Below the pieces are notes generated by a model. It was given only the letters and a program-made list of their open reading frames with translations, did no database searches and was not told where the DNA came from. Of a DNA stretch of 58,028 nucleotides, positions 24,041 to 32,958 are shown in pieces; positions within the stretch are counted from its first letter, which is position 1, and every line of letters begins with the position of its first letter. A program made the translations under genes and the position numbers. Origin of the DNA: Enterocloster asparagiformis (GTDB lineage Bacteria > Bacillota > Clostridia > Lachnospirales > Lachnospiraceae); NCBI GenBank assembly GCA_018380885.1, contig JAGZSY010000038.1, forward strand, positions 1 through 58,028, in the 5' to 3' direction.

Positions 24041-24940
24041 CTACCAGCGCATGCCGCACACCTCGGTGAGAAACCGCACCTCCGCCAGCACCAAACCCAG
24101 AAACGCCCTGGCGCCGGCCATTTTAAGCGGCCCTGCGTGGAGGTATTCCCGGTAATAATACAGCTTGCTCTCGTGCAGCAGCCGCTGCTTGTCCCCGATT
24201 TTTTTCACGCTCTTGTCGATGCTCACGGAATGGGCGTGGACGTAAGAGCAGTCCAGCGCCAGCGCGGCGGTCAGGCCCATGGCCTTCAGCTTCCGCCCCA
24301 GCACCTTCTCTTCATAATATAAAAATATCCTTTTGTCAAATACTTTGTGAATCTCCCCGGCCGGAAACCGGTCCGCCCGCAGCATAAAAAAAGACCCCGG
24401 AACCGCGTCCACCAGGCGGCAGCCGGAAAGCCCGCCCTGCTTCAGCCGTTCCTGCGGCACATTCAGCCGGCGCGCAAACAGCCGGCGGGTGATCAGTCCC
24501 GTGTCCAGCAGGTCCTTCCACAAGGGCAGCAGCGTCCAGTAGCTGAGAAGCGGCTTTCCCTGGGGACTTTCCACCAGGGCCGAGGCCAGCCCGCAGCGCT
24601 CCGTTTGGTCCAGGACCTCCTTGACCCGCAGGATACACGATTCCGTCACATGGATATCCGGGTTCGCCACCATCACGTAATCCGCGCCCAGGCGGTCCAC
24701 CGCCCAGTCCACCCCGATCTGGTTGCCCCAGCCGTAGCCGCCGTTCTGCTCCGCCCGGATCAGGCTTAGGCGGCCGCCCCCGTCCCCGAGGGCCGAGAGC
24801 GTTTCCCAGGAATCGTCCGTGGAGCAGTTGTCCACCACCACCACAAAGTCCAGGCAGTTTATCCCCAAAAGTTCCTCCACCAATCCACAGGTGGTGCGGG
24901 CATCGTTGTAATTGAGCACAATACAGCTGATCTTGTTCAT
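24041..24940 (-). CDS. GT2 glycosyltransferase
   Basis: A 299-residue family 2 enzyme with CIVLNYNDARTT, VVVDNCSTDDSWE and the metal site MVANPDIHV. This pattern is shared by rhamnosyl- and galactofuranosyl-type transferases. A C-terminal helical region (about 235-299) may touch the membrane. The ATG at 24938-24940 is 12 bases downstream of the GT8 gene in the same operon. Longer in-frame versions reach back into the GT8 gene and are unlikely. Confidence 0.85.
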   Translation of the reverse strand: MNKISCIVLNYNDARTTCGLVEELLGINCLDFVVVVDNCSTDDSWETLSALGDGGGRLSLIRAEQNGGYGWGNQIGVDWAVDRLGADYVMVANPDIHVTESCILRVKEVLDQTERCGLASALVESPQGKPLLSYWTLLPLWKDLLDTGLITRRLFARRLNVPQERLKQGGLSGCRLVDAVPGSFFMLRADRFPAGEIHKVFDKRIFLYYEEKVLGRKLKAMGLTAALALDCSYVHAHSVSIDKSVKKIGDKQRLLHESKLYYYREYLHAGPLKMAGARAFLGLVLAEVRFLTEVCGMRW

Positions 24941-24951
24941 TCTTCCAATCC

Positions 24952-25962
24952 TTATGATTTCTTCCGGGCGTCGATCACCTTCATGCCGAACCGGCGGCTG
25001 ACCCACAGCCGCAGCGGCGGGCACAGGAGCGTCATCTTGTTGAGCCCCCACCACAGGAGCATGTAAAATTCCTTCCCCGTCTGCTTGGGCGTCCCCTTCC
25101 AGGGTGTCCGGTCCAGGTAGGTCTCATACAGCTTCCGGTAGTGATTGTGATTTCCCGCAATCCACGGGCGCTCGTCCCCCAGGTAATGGAGCACCACCGG
25201 GTTACGCTTCGCCTCCATAAACGCCTCCCGCCCCACCTGCTCGTAGGCGCGGCACAGGCCGCGGAGGGTGTCGTAGCGGAAATAGCGGTAGTTGGTGAAA
25301 AAATTGTATTTGGGCGGCAGGGTGAGAATCTGCCCCCGCAGAGCTCCGTTGATAGTGTCCTGGTCGCAGGCGAACAGACGGCCGGCGTGGGCCCCGTAAA
25401 AGTCCAGCAGGCGCTTCAGCACCTGCTCCCTGCGCCAGCGCCCCAGGTCCATCAAAAGCACGCCGGAATTGTAGTAGGCGTCGTCCCTTCCCATACCCAG
25501 GGCCGCTTTCATCTCCCCGTACACCGTGGGTTCCATTACCATACCCACCAGGCAGTCTCCCAAATCCAGCTCATACAAGGGCAAAATGCTGCCGCAAACG
25601 ATGGTGTCGCAGTCCAGATACAGGGCTCTCTCCACCGTTTCCGGCAGCACCTCGGCCGCAAACAGACGCCCCATGGCGCTGATGTCAAACCCCCTGGTGT
25701 CGATGTCGTAGGAAAAGCGCTGCTTCAAATCTCCCAGCTCCACGGCCAAAAAGCCCCGGCCGAAGCCCTCCGCGATCCGGCGCAGGCGGTCCTGGTAGGC
25801 TTCGCACATGTTCACCGAGAGCACATAGATGTCCATGTGGGGAATCTGCCGGTTATTTTCCAGCAGGGAAACCAGGGAGGCGGCCAGGTGTCCCGCGTAC
25901 CCGTCGTTGGAGGCATATATGATATTGACTGTTTCTTTATTCCATTTCATTATGGCACCCAT
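24952..25962 (-). CDS. GT8 glycosyltransferase (LgtC-like)
   Basis: A 336-residue retaining family 8 enzyme with INIIYASNDGYAGHLAASL-type start, the DxD motif ALYLDCDTIV near residue 115 and the family region YYNSGVLLMDL, plus HYLGDERPW near 262. Such enzymes transfer galactose or glucose from UDP-sugars. It is the first gene of the long leftward glycan operon, behind the promoter at 25993-26021. The start may be four codons downstream. Confidence 0.9.
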   Translation of the reverse strand: MGAIMKWNKETVNIIYASNDGYAGHLAASLVSLLENNRQIPHMDIYVLSVNMCEAYQDRLRRIAEGFGRGFLAVELGDLKQRFSYDIDTRGFDISAMGRLFAAEVLPETVERALYLDCDTIVCGSILPLYELDLGDCLVGMVMEPTVYGEMKAALGMGRDDAYYNSGVLLMDLGRWRREQVLKRLLDFYGAHAGRLFACDQDTINGALRGQILTLPPKYNFFTNYRYFRYDTLRGLCRAYEQVGREAFMEAKRNPVVLHYLGDERPWIAGNHNHYRKLYETYLDRTPWKGTPKQTGKEFYMLLWWGLNKMTLLCPPLRLWVSRRFGMKVIDARKKS

Positions 25963-25992
25963 TTCTTACATTCCGTGGTCATTTTATTTACA

Positions 25993-26021
25993 ATTTTACA
26001 ATAATCCCAATAAAAAGTAAA
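25993..26021 (-). promoter_or_regulatory. Promoter of the main glycan operon
   Basis: Minus strand: -35 TTTACT (26016-26021), 17-bp spacer, -10 TAAAAT (25993-25998), about 30 bases before the GT8 gene. No clear promoter was found for the divergent transpeptidase gene. Confidence 0.6.
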
Positions 26022-26101
26022 TCACATATGGAATTTTCATAACAGATATGATAAATTAGGACATGTACGGCAAGTCTATCATAATTTAGGAGGATTCACG
26101 A

Positions 26102-27583
26102 ATGAATAAATTAGCAAAGCGGGCTGCTGCCGCTTTTTTGTCCGGGCTTCTGATCGTCGGACAGGCAGGCCCTGCATGGGCCGTCCAGGATGATTCCAAT
26201 TACGGACCTGGTTTTACCAAGGCAGCCGAGGCTGAGACAGAGGCCCCGGAGGCACAGGCTGAGACCCCGCCCGATTCCACTGCGGAAACTCCCGCACCCG
26301 ATGCCAACGCCGACGTCACCACGCCTGAGGACGCGGCCAACGCCCAGCAGGCGGCCGAGGACACAGCCCAGGGCGATGCGGAGGCGGAGGCAGCCGCTAA
26401 ATTCGCCGAGGAGGAAGCGGCCAGACAGGCCGTGATCGCCAACACACCTTACGTTCAGACCCAGGTATTAAGACCCGACACCACCTGGACCGATCCGTCG
26501 GTGGGCGACACCCCCATTGTGGCGGACGAAGGGTTCCGCTCCGTATCGATCTACCTCAACAACATCGTGGGCGATATCCTGTACCGGACCTACACAGGCG
26601 CGCACGGCTGGAGCGACTGGGCCATGAACGGCGGCCACACCACGGTGTGGGACGACGGAGCGCTGGTGGAAGCGATCCAGATCCGCTTCAACGGCTTTGC
26701 CCGCAACAAGTTTGATATCTACTACTGCACCACCCTAAACGACGGCACCGAGCTGGGCTGGGCGCGCAACAGCGCAACCGCCGGCACCATGGGTACCGGA
26801 AAGGTGTTGAAGGGCTTTAGAATCTCCCTCTGGGGCAAGGAAGTGGAGGGCGCCTCCTACAACATGGAAAACCCCGTTGAGGCGGCGTTCCCGGACGGCA
26901 TCCAGATCACGGACGGCGCCGTGTCCTACAGCAACGGCACGGGCGTTCCCTTTACCGGATGGGCCTGGAACGACAAGGACCGCTATTACTTTGTGGACAA
27001 CGCGCCTGTGACCGGCTGGCAGTACATAGACGGATTCAAGTACTATTTTGACGAGTCCGGCAAGCTGCTCACCGACTTGGAGCCCATCGTGGGCAACAAC
27101 GGGCCGTTCCTCATCAGCATCAACAAGCAGATGAACTGCATGACCATTTTCGCCCAGGACGGAGCCAACGGCTTCATCATCCCGGTCAAGACGTTCCTGA
27201 CGTCCACCGGCCCCGATACGCCCCTGGGCACCTTCCAAACTCCCGCCAAGTACCGCTGGCGCGATATGAACCACGGCATCTACACGCAGTACGCAACGCG
27301 GATTTACAAGGGCTTCCTGATCCACTCCATTCTCTACAGCAGCCCTGATCCCATGACCCTGGACCCCATGACCTACAATTACCTGGGAATCGCCCAGTCG
27401 GCCGGATGTGTCCGCCTGGTGTCCGGAGAGGCAAAATGGGTGTACGACCACTGCGGCCTTGGCACCACTGTGAAGATTTACAATTCGGAAAAGCCCGGCC
27501 CCTATGACCGGCCCGCAATCGAGCAGGTGATCCCCGCGGATCAGACCTGGGATCCCACGGACCCGCTCTTTGCACAGCAGTAA
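26102..27583 (+). CDS. Secreted L,D-transpeptidase (YkuD) with ChW-like and glucan/choline-binding-like repeats
   Basis: A 493-residue exported protein. A signal peptide (1-28) is followed by an acidic Ala/Glu/Pro-rich linker (about 40-115), a region resembling clostridial hydrophobic W (ChW) repeats (about 145-247, with GWSDWAMNGG and LGWARNSATAG), two cell-wall-binding-like repeats (about 283-325, FTGWAWNDKDRYYFVD and TGWQYIDGFKYYFD), and a C-terminal YkuD domain (about 335-462). The catalytic triad is visible as H408 and SAGCVRL with C436. It should make 3-3 cross-links in peptidoglycan or attach proteins to it. Confidence 0.9.
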   Translation: MNKLAKRAAAAFLSGLLIVGQAGPAWAVQDDSNYGPGFTKAAEAETEAPEAQAETPPDSTAETPAPDANADVTTPEDAANAQQAAEDTAQGDAEAEAAAKFAEEEAARQAVIANTPYVQTQVLRPDTTWTDPSVGDTPIVADEGFRSVSIYLNNIVGDILYRTYTGAHGWSDWAMNGGHTTVWDDGALVEAIQIRFNGFARNKFDIYYCTTLNDGTELGWARNSATAGTMGTGKVLKGFRISLWGKEVEGASYNMENPVEAAFPDGIQITDGAVSYSNGTGVPFTGWAWNDKDRYYFVDNAPVTGWQYIDGFKYYFDESGKLLTDLEPIVGNNGPFLISINKQMNCMTIFAQDGANGFIIPVKTFLTSTGPDTPLGTFQTPAKYRWRDMNHGIYTQYATRIYKGFLIHSILYSSPDPMTLDPMTYNYLGIAQSAGCVRLVSGEAKWVYDHCGLGTTVKIYNSEKPGPYDRPAIEQVIPADQTWDPTDPLFAQQ

Positions 27584-27600
27584 GCTCAAACCGTAAAAAC

Positions 27601-27650
27601 GGCGAGGGAGCAGCCACTGGAATTATCTTCCAGTGAATGCTTTCCTCGCC
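27601..27650. terminator. Bidirectional terminator
   Basis: A long interrupted stem, GGCGAGG...CACTGGAA paired with TTCCAGTG...CCTCGCC, with A-rich sequence on the left and T-rich on the right. It lies between the converging transpeptidase and GT2 genes and includes the last codons of the latter. Confidence 0.8.
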
Positions 27651-28597
27651 ATTTTATATACCCCGGGCAGGCTGCGCTCAAATCGCAGAAAGAAGCGCGT
27701 CCGGGGGGTAAGCTCCTTATAATACCGGCGGTACTCCGGATTAAATACTTCGTCGAACTTCTTGGTGTTCACCATGGTGTGGTAGTAGGTGCGCAGCGCG
27801 GCGCTCTCCGCCGCTTGGTGGAACCGGCCGCCGGTGGCCCGGTCGAACTGTTCATAGGTCCGCTTCATCCGCCTGTAGTACGCGTTCTGTTTCCCCTCGT
27901 AGTCCCCGCTCTGGCCCTCCACGGTCCAGGAGCCGGCCACGCCCACGCGGTACGCGCTCATGGGCTCGTCCATATAGTAGCCGTATCCCTCCGCCGCCGC
28001 CATCAGCTGCAGCGGCGTGTCCCCCACCGGACAGTCCACATAATAGTCCGGCAAAATCTTCACCAGCCTGGCTGGAAACGCCATGGAGGACATGGCGTAG
28101 CCCGAGGACTTGTCGATGATCTCCTCCGGCGGGATCACCCGGCTCTGCCGGTACGGCCTCATCTGCCCCTCCGTCAGCGCCTTGCCCACCAGGTCGATCC
28201 TGGCGCTGTGGATGCACAGGGCGCAGTCCGGGTGGGCTTCCATGTAATCCACCTGGCGTTGCAGCTTGTCCGGGGACAGAAAATAGTCGTCCCCGTCGCA
28301 CATGAAGATGTATTTCCCCCTGGCCCTGGGAAAGTTGAACGCGCCGCTGATATTGTCAATTCCCTGGGAATACTGGTTTTCCGTCTGGATCAGCGGGCGC
28401 ACCTGATCCGGGTATTTCTCTGCGTACTCCCGGATGATTTCGCCGGTTCCGTCCGTGGAGGCATCGTCGTGCACCAGAATCTCAAAGGCGAAATCCGTTT
28501 TCTGCATCAGAAAACTGTCCAGGGCCTTTCGGATATAATTGACATGGTTAAACGTAACGCAGTTGATGCTTGCCATCACCTCTTCAGCTTCCATCAT
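27623..28597 (-). CDS. GT2 glycosyltransferase
   Basis: A 324-residue family 2 enzyme with CVTFNHVNYIRKALDSFLMQ, VHDDASTDGT and the metal-binding FMCDGDDYF. Of tandem ATG codons, 28595-28597 follows GAGAGG. It lies 10 bases downstream of the ATP-grasp gene, so both form one unit under the repeated glycan promoter. Acceptor and sugar unknown. Confidence 0.85.
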   Translation of the reverse strand: MMEAEEVMASINCVTFNHVNYIRKALDSFLMQKTDFAFEILVHDDASTDGTGEIIREYAEKYPDQVRPLIQTENQYSQGIDNISGAFNFPRARGKYIFMCDGDDYFLSPDKLQRQVDYMEAHPDCALCIHSARIDLVGKALTEGQMRPYRQSRVIPPEEIIDKSSGYAMSSMAFPARLVKILPDYYVDCPVGDTPLQLMAAAEGYGYYMDEPMSAYRVGVAGSWTVEGQSGDYEGKQNAYYRRMKRTYEQFDRATGGRFHQAAESAALRTYYHTMVNTKKFDEVFNPEYRRYYKELTPRTRFFLRFERSLPGVYKMARKAFTGR

Positions 28598-28607
28598 GCT
28601 TCCTCTC

Positions 28608-29585
28608 TCACCTCTCACCGCCGGCTGGTCCGGTAATATATTCCTCAAATTTTCTGGCAATATACATGCCCGAGATTTTTGCCGCGGTGTCCACCGGCTT
28701 TCCCTCAAAGCAGTGCAGGTGCTCGCTCACGCAGTCGTACCCTGCGATACAGGAAAATTCCACCCCGCCTGAAAAACGTGGGTTGCACTCCAGCATGTGG
28801 TATTTTCCCCCGCTGTCCTCAATAAACTCCATGTTCACGCAGCCGTTCACTCCCAGCCAGCCGGCGATCTGTCCGCACAGCCGCTCCAGCTGCGGATCAG
28901 AAAATACCAGCACCGACGTGCCCGCGCCGTTGGGCGTGCGCAGCAGCTCCCTCCGGCATACCGCGGCGCAGGCTCCGTCCGCCGCGCTGCGCACCACGTC
29001 CACCGTGATCACGCTGCCCTCCACCAGGGGCTGCACGATGTATGCGGACACGTCCCGGCCGTCCAGAAAATTCTCCATCTCCCGACGGGAATTGATAAAG
29101 GTCAGGCCCTGGCTGCTCCGGCCATTGTAGGGCTTGCACACCACCGGGTAGGCGAGTCGCCCGGGCTCTGTGGCGGCCAGCTCCTGGGTGGAAATGACCG
29201 TGCCCGGCCGGCGCTCCTCCAGGTAACGGAACAGCTTCATCTTATCCCGGCACAATTCGATGCACGCCTCCCCGGAGATGCACAGCGTGATCCCCAGTCC
29301 GGCAAGCTCCGGGCGCAGCCGGTCCAGCACGTCCACCTCTGCATCGGTCAGCGGCAGAATCCCCTCCACCTTCTCCCGGCTGCAAATGGATCGCAGCGCT
29401 TCTATATAAGCAGTCTCCTGCGTGGCCCGGGGCACCTGGCAGAACACGTCCACATTTGCCGCATCCGCCACCCACTCCCGGGGATAAATGTCGCACCCGA
29501 TCACCTTAAGGCCGTTTTCACGGCACTTTTTAATGACTATATCCGCCGAAAATGAACCGATGGCCGTTATCAATACTGTTTTCAC
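28608..29585 (-). CDS. ATP-grasp ligase
   Basis: A 325-residue ATP-grasp protein with an N-terminal Rossmann-like region (VLITAIGSFSADIVIKKC) and the ATP-grasp fold: PVVCKPYNGRSSQGL near residue 150, VEGSVITVDVV, and the metal site NMEFIEDSGGKYHMLECNPRFSGG near 255-283. It resembles CarB-like small ligases found in glycan loci, which may attach amino acids to sugars. GTG 29583-29585 is used, behind GAGGTGATCGG. It is the first gene behind promoter copy 1. Confidence 0.85.
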   Translation of the reverse strand: MKTVLITAIGSFSADIVIKKCRENGLKVIGCDIYPREWVADAANVDVFCQVPRATQETAYIEALRSICSREKVEGILPLTDAEVDVLDRLRPELAGLGITLCISGEACIELCRDKMKLFRYLEERRPGTVISTQELAATEPGRLAYPVVCKPYNGRSSQGLTFINSRREMENFLDGRDVSAYIVQPLVEGSVITVDVVRSAADGACAAVCRRELLRTPNGAGTSVLVFSDPQLERLCGQIAGWLGVNGCVNMEFIEDSGGKYHMLECNPRFSGGVEFSCIAGYDCVSEHLHCFEGKPVDTAAKISGMYIARKFEEYITGPAGGER

Positions 29586-29614
29586 CCGATCACCTCACAA
29601 TTTTTGCTCCCACC

Positions 29615-29643
29615 ATTGTACTATGTCCGCCGGGAAATGTAAA
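29615..29643 (-). promoter_or_regulatory. Conserved glycan promoter, copy 1
   Basis: Minus strand: -35 TTTACA (29638-29643), 17-bp spacer, -10 TACAAT (29615-29620). The spacer and flanks match copies 2 (37004-37032) and 3 (44181-44209). Confidence 0.8.
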
Positions 29644-29660
29644 TCCAATAATTGCGCGCA

Positions 29661-29691
29661 AAAGCCGCCGGCGCATACATCGCGCCGGCGG
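29661..29691 (-). terminator. Terminator of the tctCBA operon
   Basis: CCGCCGGCGC (29665-29674) and GCGCCGGCGG (29682-29691) form a perfect 10-bp stem; on the minus strand CTTTTG follows. Confidence 0.7.
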
Positions 29692-29699
29692 CCGTCCGT

Positions 29700-31193
29700 C
29701 TACTCGGCCTTTGCTCCCATGGCCTGTTCCATTTTCTTCATAATCACCGGTGAAAAGATTCCGAATACGCAGAGGAACAGAAGTCCCCAGCAGATGGGCG
29801 TGGAGAGCAGGATCGCCGGATTCCCTCCGCTGAGCAGCAGCGCCCGGCGCAGGCCCTTCTCTCCGATTGGCCCCAGAATCAACGCCAGCACAATGGCCGC
29901 CGGATTCAGATCAAACTTCTTGATCAAATACCCAAGCACGCCGAAGGCGAACATAACGCCCACGTCCACCATGCTGTTACGGATGGCGTAGGAGCCCACC
30001 ACGCTCAGGGAAAACACCACGGGGATCAGGATCGCATCGGACACCCTGGATATTTTGGCAAAGCCCTTGGCGCCCAGCAGGCCGATCACAAGCATGAAAA
30101 ACTGGACCAGCACAAAACCGGCGAAAAACGTGTAGGTGACGCCGGAAAATTTGTTGAACAGATCCGGCCCGGGCTGCATGCCCTGGATCAAAAGGCCGCC
30201 CATCAACACAGCGGTCACGCTCTCACCCGGGATTCCCAGGGTCAGCGTGGGGATCAGGGAGCCGCCGGTCACCGCGTTGTTGGCAGCCTCCGAGCCCGCG
30301 ATCCCCTCGATGGACCCGTGCCCGAATTCCTCCTTGTGCTTGGAAGCCCGGCGCGCCTCATTATAGCCCATGAACGAGGCGATGGAGGCGCCGGCGCCCG
30401 GCAGGATGCCGATCAAATTTCCGATGATCCAGGACCGCACGATTGTGGGCGCGATCAGCTTCATCTCCTTGCCGTTTAACAGCACGCGGTCGTCGAACTT
30501 CACCAGCTCTCCGGCCTTGCGAATCTTCTTTTCCGCCAGCACCAGCACCTGGGACATGGAGAACAGCCCGATCAAGGTGGCGGTGAAGGGCAGCCCTTCG
30601 TAGAGGGCCGCCTGGCCGAAGGTGAAGCGGAACACGCCGTTCATGGGATCCATGCCCACGGTGGAGAGCAGCAGCCCCAGCGCGCCGGAAATCAACCCTT
30701 TTAACAGGGAATCCGTGCTGACCCCCGCGATGATGGTCAGACCGAAGATGGACAGCCAGAAATACTCCGGGCTGCCGAAGGCCATCGCCAGCTTCGCCAG
30801 AACCGGCGCAAAGAAATACAGGGAAATGCAGCTCAAAAGCCCGCCGAAGAACGAGGAGATAATGGCTGTCCCCAGCGCTTTCCCCGCTTTTCCCTTTAGC
30901 GTGAGCTGGTAGCCGTCGATGGCAGTGGCGGCCGATGCCGGAGTTCCCGGCGTGTGGATCAGGATCGCCGAAATGGAGCCGCCGAATATGGCTCCGCAGT
31001 ACACGCCCGCCAGCACGATCAGCCCGGTGGAGGCCGGCATTCCGAACGTGATCGGGATCAACAGCGCCACGCCCATGGCCGCGGACAGACCCGGCAGCGC
31101 GCCGATCATAATTCCGATGGCCACGCTCACCGCCATCGCCACCAGATTCAGGGGCTGCACCGCATTCACAAAACCTGCTAAAATCTCATTCAT
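29700..31193 (-). CDS. tctA: Tripartite tricarboxylate transporter, large membrane subunit TctA
   Basis: A 497-residue membrane protein with about eleven to twelve helices and the TctA signatures GALPGLSAAMGVALLIP, IHTPGTPASAATAIDGYQL and GSEAANNAVTGGSLIPTLTLGIPG. TTT systems import carboxylates (citrate, tartrate, phthalate and others) using a binding protein and the ion gradient. ATG 31191-31193 follows GGGAGGAAACGGAT. It is the last gene of tctCBA. Confidence 0.95.
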   Translation of the reverse strand: MNEILAGFVNAVQPLNLVAMAVSVAIGIMIGALPGLSAAMGVALLIPITFGMPASTGLIVLAGVYCGAIFGGSISAILIHTPGTPASAATAIDGYQLTLKGKAGKALGTAIISSFFGGLLSCISLYFFAPVLAKLAMAFGSPEYFWLSIFGLTIIAGVSTDSLLKGLISGALGLLLSTVGMDPMNGVFRFTFGQAALYEGLPFTATLIGLFSMSQVLVLAEKKIRKAGELVKFDDRVLLNGKEMKLIAPTIVRSWIIGNLIGILPGAGASIASFMGYNEARRASKHKEEFGHGSIEGIAGSEAANNAVTGGSLIPTLTLGIPGESVTAVLMGGLLIQGMQPGPDLFNKFSGVTYTFFAGFVLVQFFMLVIGLLGAKGFAKISRVSDAILIPVVFSLSVVGSYAIRNSMVDVGVMFAFGVLGYLIKKFDLNPAAIVLALILGPIGEKGLRRALLLSGGNPAILLSTPICWGLLFLCVFGIFSPVIMKKMEQAMGAKAE

Positions 31194-31209
31194 ATCCGTT
31201 TCCTCCCTT

Positions 31210-31659
31210 TCAGCGCAAAAATCCGACGGGCAGCGGCACGTGCAGGAACAGGGTAAACGCGCAGTAAACCAGTCCGGCAAAGGCCAGCACCGTGATCAGA
31301 ATGTACAGCGTCCGCACCCGCAGGCACAGCAGCGTAACCACCAGGTACACCGCCGTGGCCGCGTAAAAGCCCAGCACGCCGATGAGCGCCACGTACAGCA
31401 CCGACAGCACGAGCACCGCCGCAAACTGCCCGGGCTGAAAGCCTTCGAACAGACTCGCCAAATCGTTGACCGGCTTCCTGCCCTCCCTCCTGGCAATCAA
31501 ACACTGCTGCACCAGAAATCCCGTGTTCAGCAGAAACAGCAGCGCCATCACCACCATGGGATAAATCTGCGCCTCCGGTTTCAGTTTCAGCGTCATCACA
31601 AAGAAAAACAGAATCACTGCGTAAATGCAGGCCACAAGGCCCATATCGCTGCGTTTCAT
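31210..31659 (-). CDS. tctB: Tripartite tricarboxylate transporter, small membrane subunit TctB
   Basis: A 149-residue protein with four membrane helices, the size and topology of TctB, and encoded between tctC and tctA, 16 bases before tctA. ATG 31657-31659 is preferred, eight bases after GGAGG. Confidence 0.9.
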   Translation of the reverse strand: MKRSDMGLVACIYAVILFFFVMTLKLKPEAQIYPMVVMALLFLLNTGFLVQQCLIARREGRKPVNDLASLFEGFQPGQFAAVLVLSVLYVALIGVLGFYAATAVYLVVTLLCLRVRTLYILITVLAFAGLVYCAFTLFLHVPLPVGFLR

Positions 31660-31732
31660 TATCATTTCCTCCAATCCTTTATATCGGGACGGGCAGGCCC
31701 TACGGCTGCGCAGGTCCTGCCCGTCTGACAGA

Positions 31733-32776
31733 TCAATCAAACAGTGTGGGAAGTATATTTTTCACAAAATCGTCCTGCTCGTCGATGTACTCGCCCAGGG
31801 TTTCCGGCGACATCAGGCTCAGGGACAGACCTGCGTTTTTGCTCTTCTCGATGTTTTCCGGATCCTCCATGGTCTTGGTGAATGCATCTACATAGAAGTC
31901 AATGACCTCCTGGGGCGTTCCCGCCGGGGCCACCAGCGCGCGGGCGGAGCCGTACACCAGATCGTAACCCTTCTCCTTCAGCGTGGGCACGTCCGGGTAA
32001 TCCTCAAGACGCTGTTCCGTGTAGGAAGCTAAAATCTTTAATTCCCCGTTCTCACCCGTCAGGCTGGCCACATCGCCGGCCTTGGGCACCGACACCTCCA
32101 CTTCGCCCTGACGCAGAGCCAGCAGCTGGTCCGCCGTGCCGCCGTAGGGAATGGCGCTCACCTCAAATCCCGCCTTTTTCGCCAGCAGCTGGATTCCGAT
32201 GTGGTTGGACGCCTTCACGCCGTTGGTGGAGCATTTCACCTCGCCCGGGTGGGCCTTGCAGTAATCGATAAACTCTTCAATGGTATTCCACGGCGCATCC
32301 TTTTTCACCACAACCACCGACGGTTCAAACAGGTGATTCACGATGGGGGTGACGGAATCCTTGTTGAACACGCTGTCCGGCTCCTGCGCCAGGGACACGT
32401 AAGTGGGCAGGTTGATAAATCCGATGGTGTAGCCGTCCGGTTTCGCGTTGGCCAGCTCCGTGTAGCCGATTTTTCCGTCCGCGCCCTCCTTGTTGACGAT
32501 CAGAAGCGTCCGCCCCACATACTTCTCCGCGATGGAACAGAGGATTCTGGCGCCCGTGTCCGTTCCGCTTCCGGCCTTGTAGGCCACAATCACATTGATA
32601 TCCTTTTCCGGCTTCCACGCGCCCGCGCTCCCGGCCGCTCCTTCCGTCTGGCTCCCGCCCTGTGTCCCGGCCGGCGCGGGGTCCGCCTTGACAGTCTCCG
32701 CCGCCTGGCCGCCCGCGCAGCCCGCCAGAGACGCAGTTACCATAAGCGCAGCAAACAAACGCATCATCTTTCTCAT
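31733..32776 (-). CDS. tctC: Tripartite tricarboxylate transporter binding lipoprotein TctC
   Basis: A 347-residue lipoprotein with lipobox SLAGC (Cys near residue 20), then a Gly/Ala/Thr-rich linker and the Bug-type binding fold: INVIVAYKAGSGTDTGARIL, KIGYTELANAKPDGYTIG and CSTNGVKASNHIGIQLLAK. Bug proteins bind carboxylates between two lobes; the ligand cannot be read from the sequence. ATG 32774-32776 follows GGGAGG. It is the first gene of the operon, downstream of the YesMN-type regulators. Confidence 0.9.
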   Translation of the reverse strand: MRKMMRLFAALMVTASLAGCAGGQAAETVKADPAPAGTQGGSQTEGAAGSAGAWKPEKDINVIVAYKAGSGTDTGARILCSIAEKYVGRTLLIVNKEGADGKIGYTELANAKPDGYTIGFINLPTYVSLAQEPDSVFNKDSVTPIVNHLFEPSVVVVKKDAPWNTIEEFIDYCKAHPGEVKCSTNGVKASNHIGIQLLAKKAGFEVSAIPYGGTADQLLALRQGEVEVSVPKAGDVASLTGENGELKILASYTEQRLEDYPDVPTLKEKGYDLVYGSARALVAPAGTPQEVIDFYVDAFTKTMEDPENIEKSKNAGLSLSLMSPETLGEYIDEQDDFVKNILPTLFD

Positions 32777-32830
32777 ATCATGTAGCCTCCCATTTTGTTT
32801 TATTTTTTCATGCAAATTGCTTTTATATTT

Positions 32831-32842
32831 GTGAATATTCAC
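32831..32842. promoter_or_regulatory. Palindrome upstream of tctC
   Basis: GTGAATATTCAC is a perfect 12-bp palindrome in the AT-rich tctC leader, 55 bases before the start. It could be an operator; no clean -10/-35 pair was found beside it. Confidence 0.35.
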
Positions 32843-32923
32843 GTTTTATATATATAATTTTAACAATATTTTTACAGTCAAACAATACCTCATTTTGACA
32901 CAAATATCCGAAAAATAAAACTA

Positions 32924-32953
32924 TCGCACAATTTCCGCCGAGAAATTGTGCGA
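32924..32953 (-). terminator. Terminator of the sensor kinase/response regulator operon
   Basis: TCGCACAATTTC (32924-32935) and GAAATTGTGCGA (32942-32953) pair perfectly over 12 bp; on the minus strand TAGTTTTATTTTT follows. Confidence 0.85.
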
Positions 32954-32958
32954 TTCAG

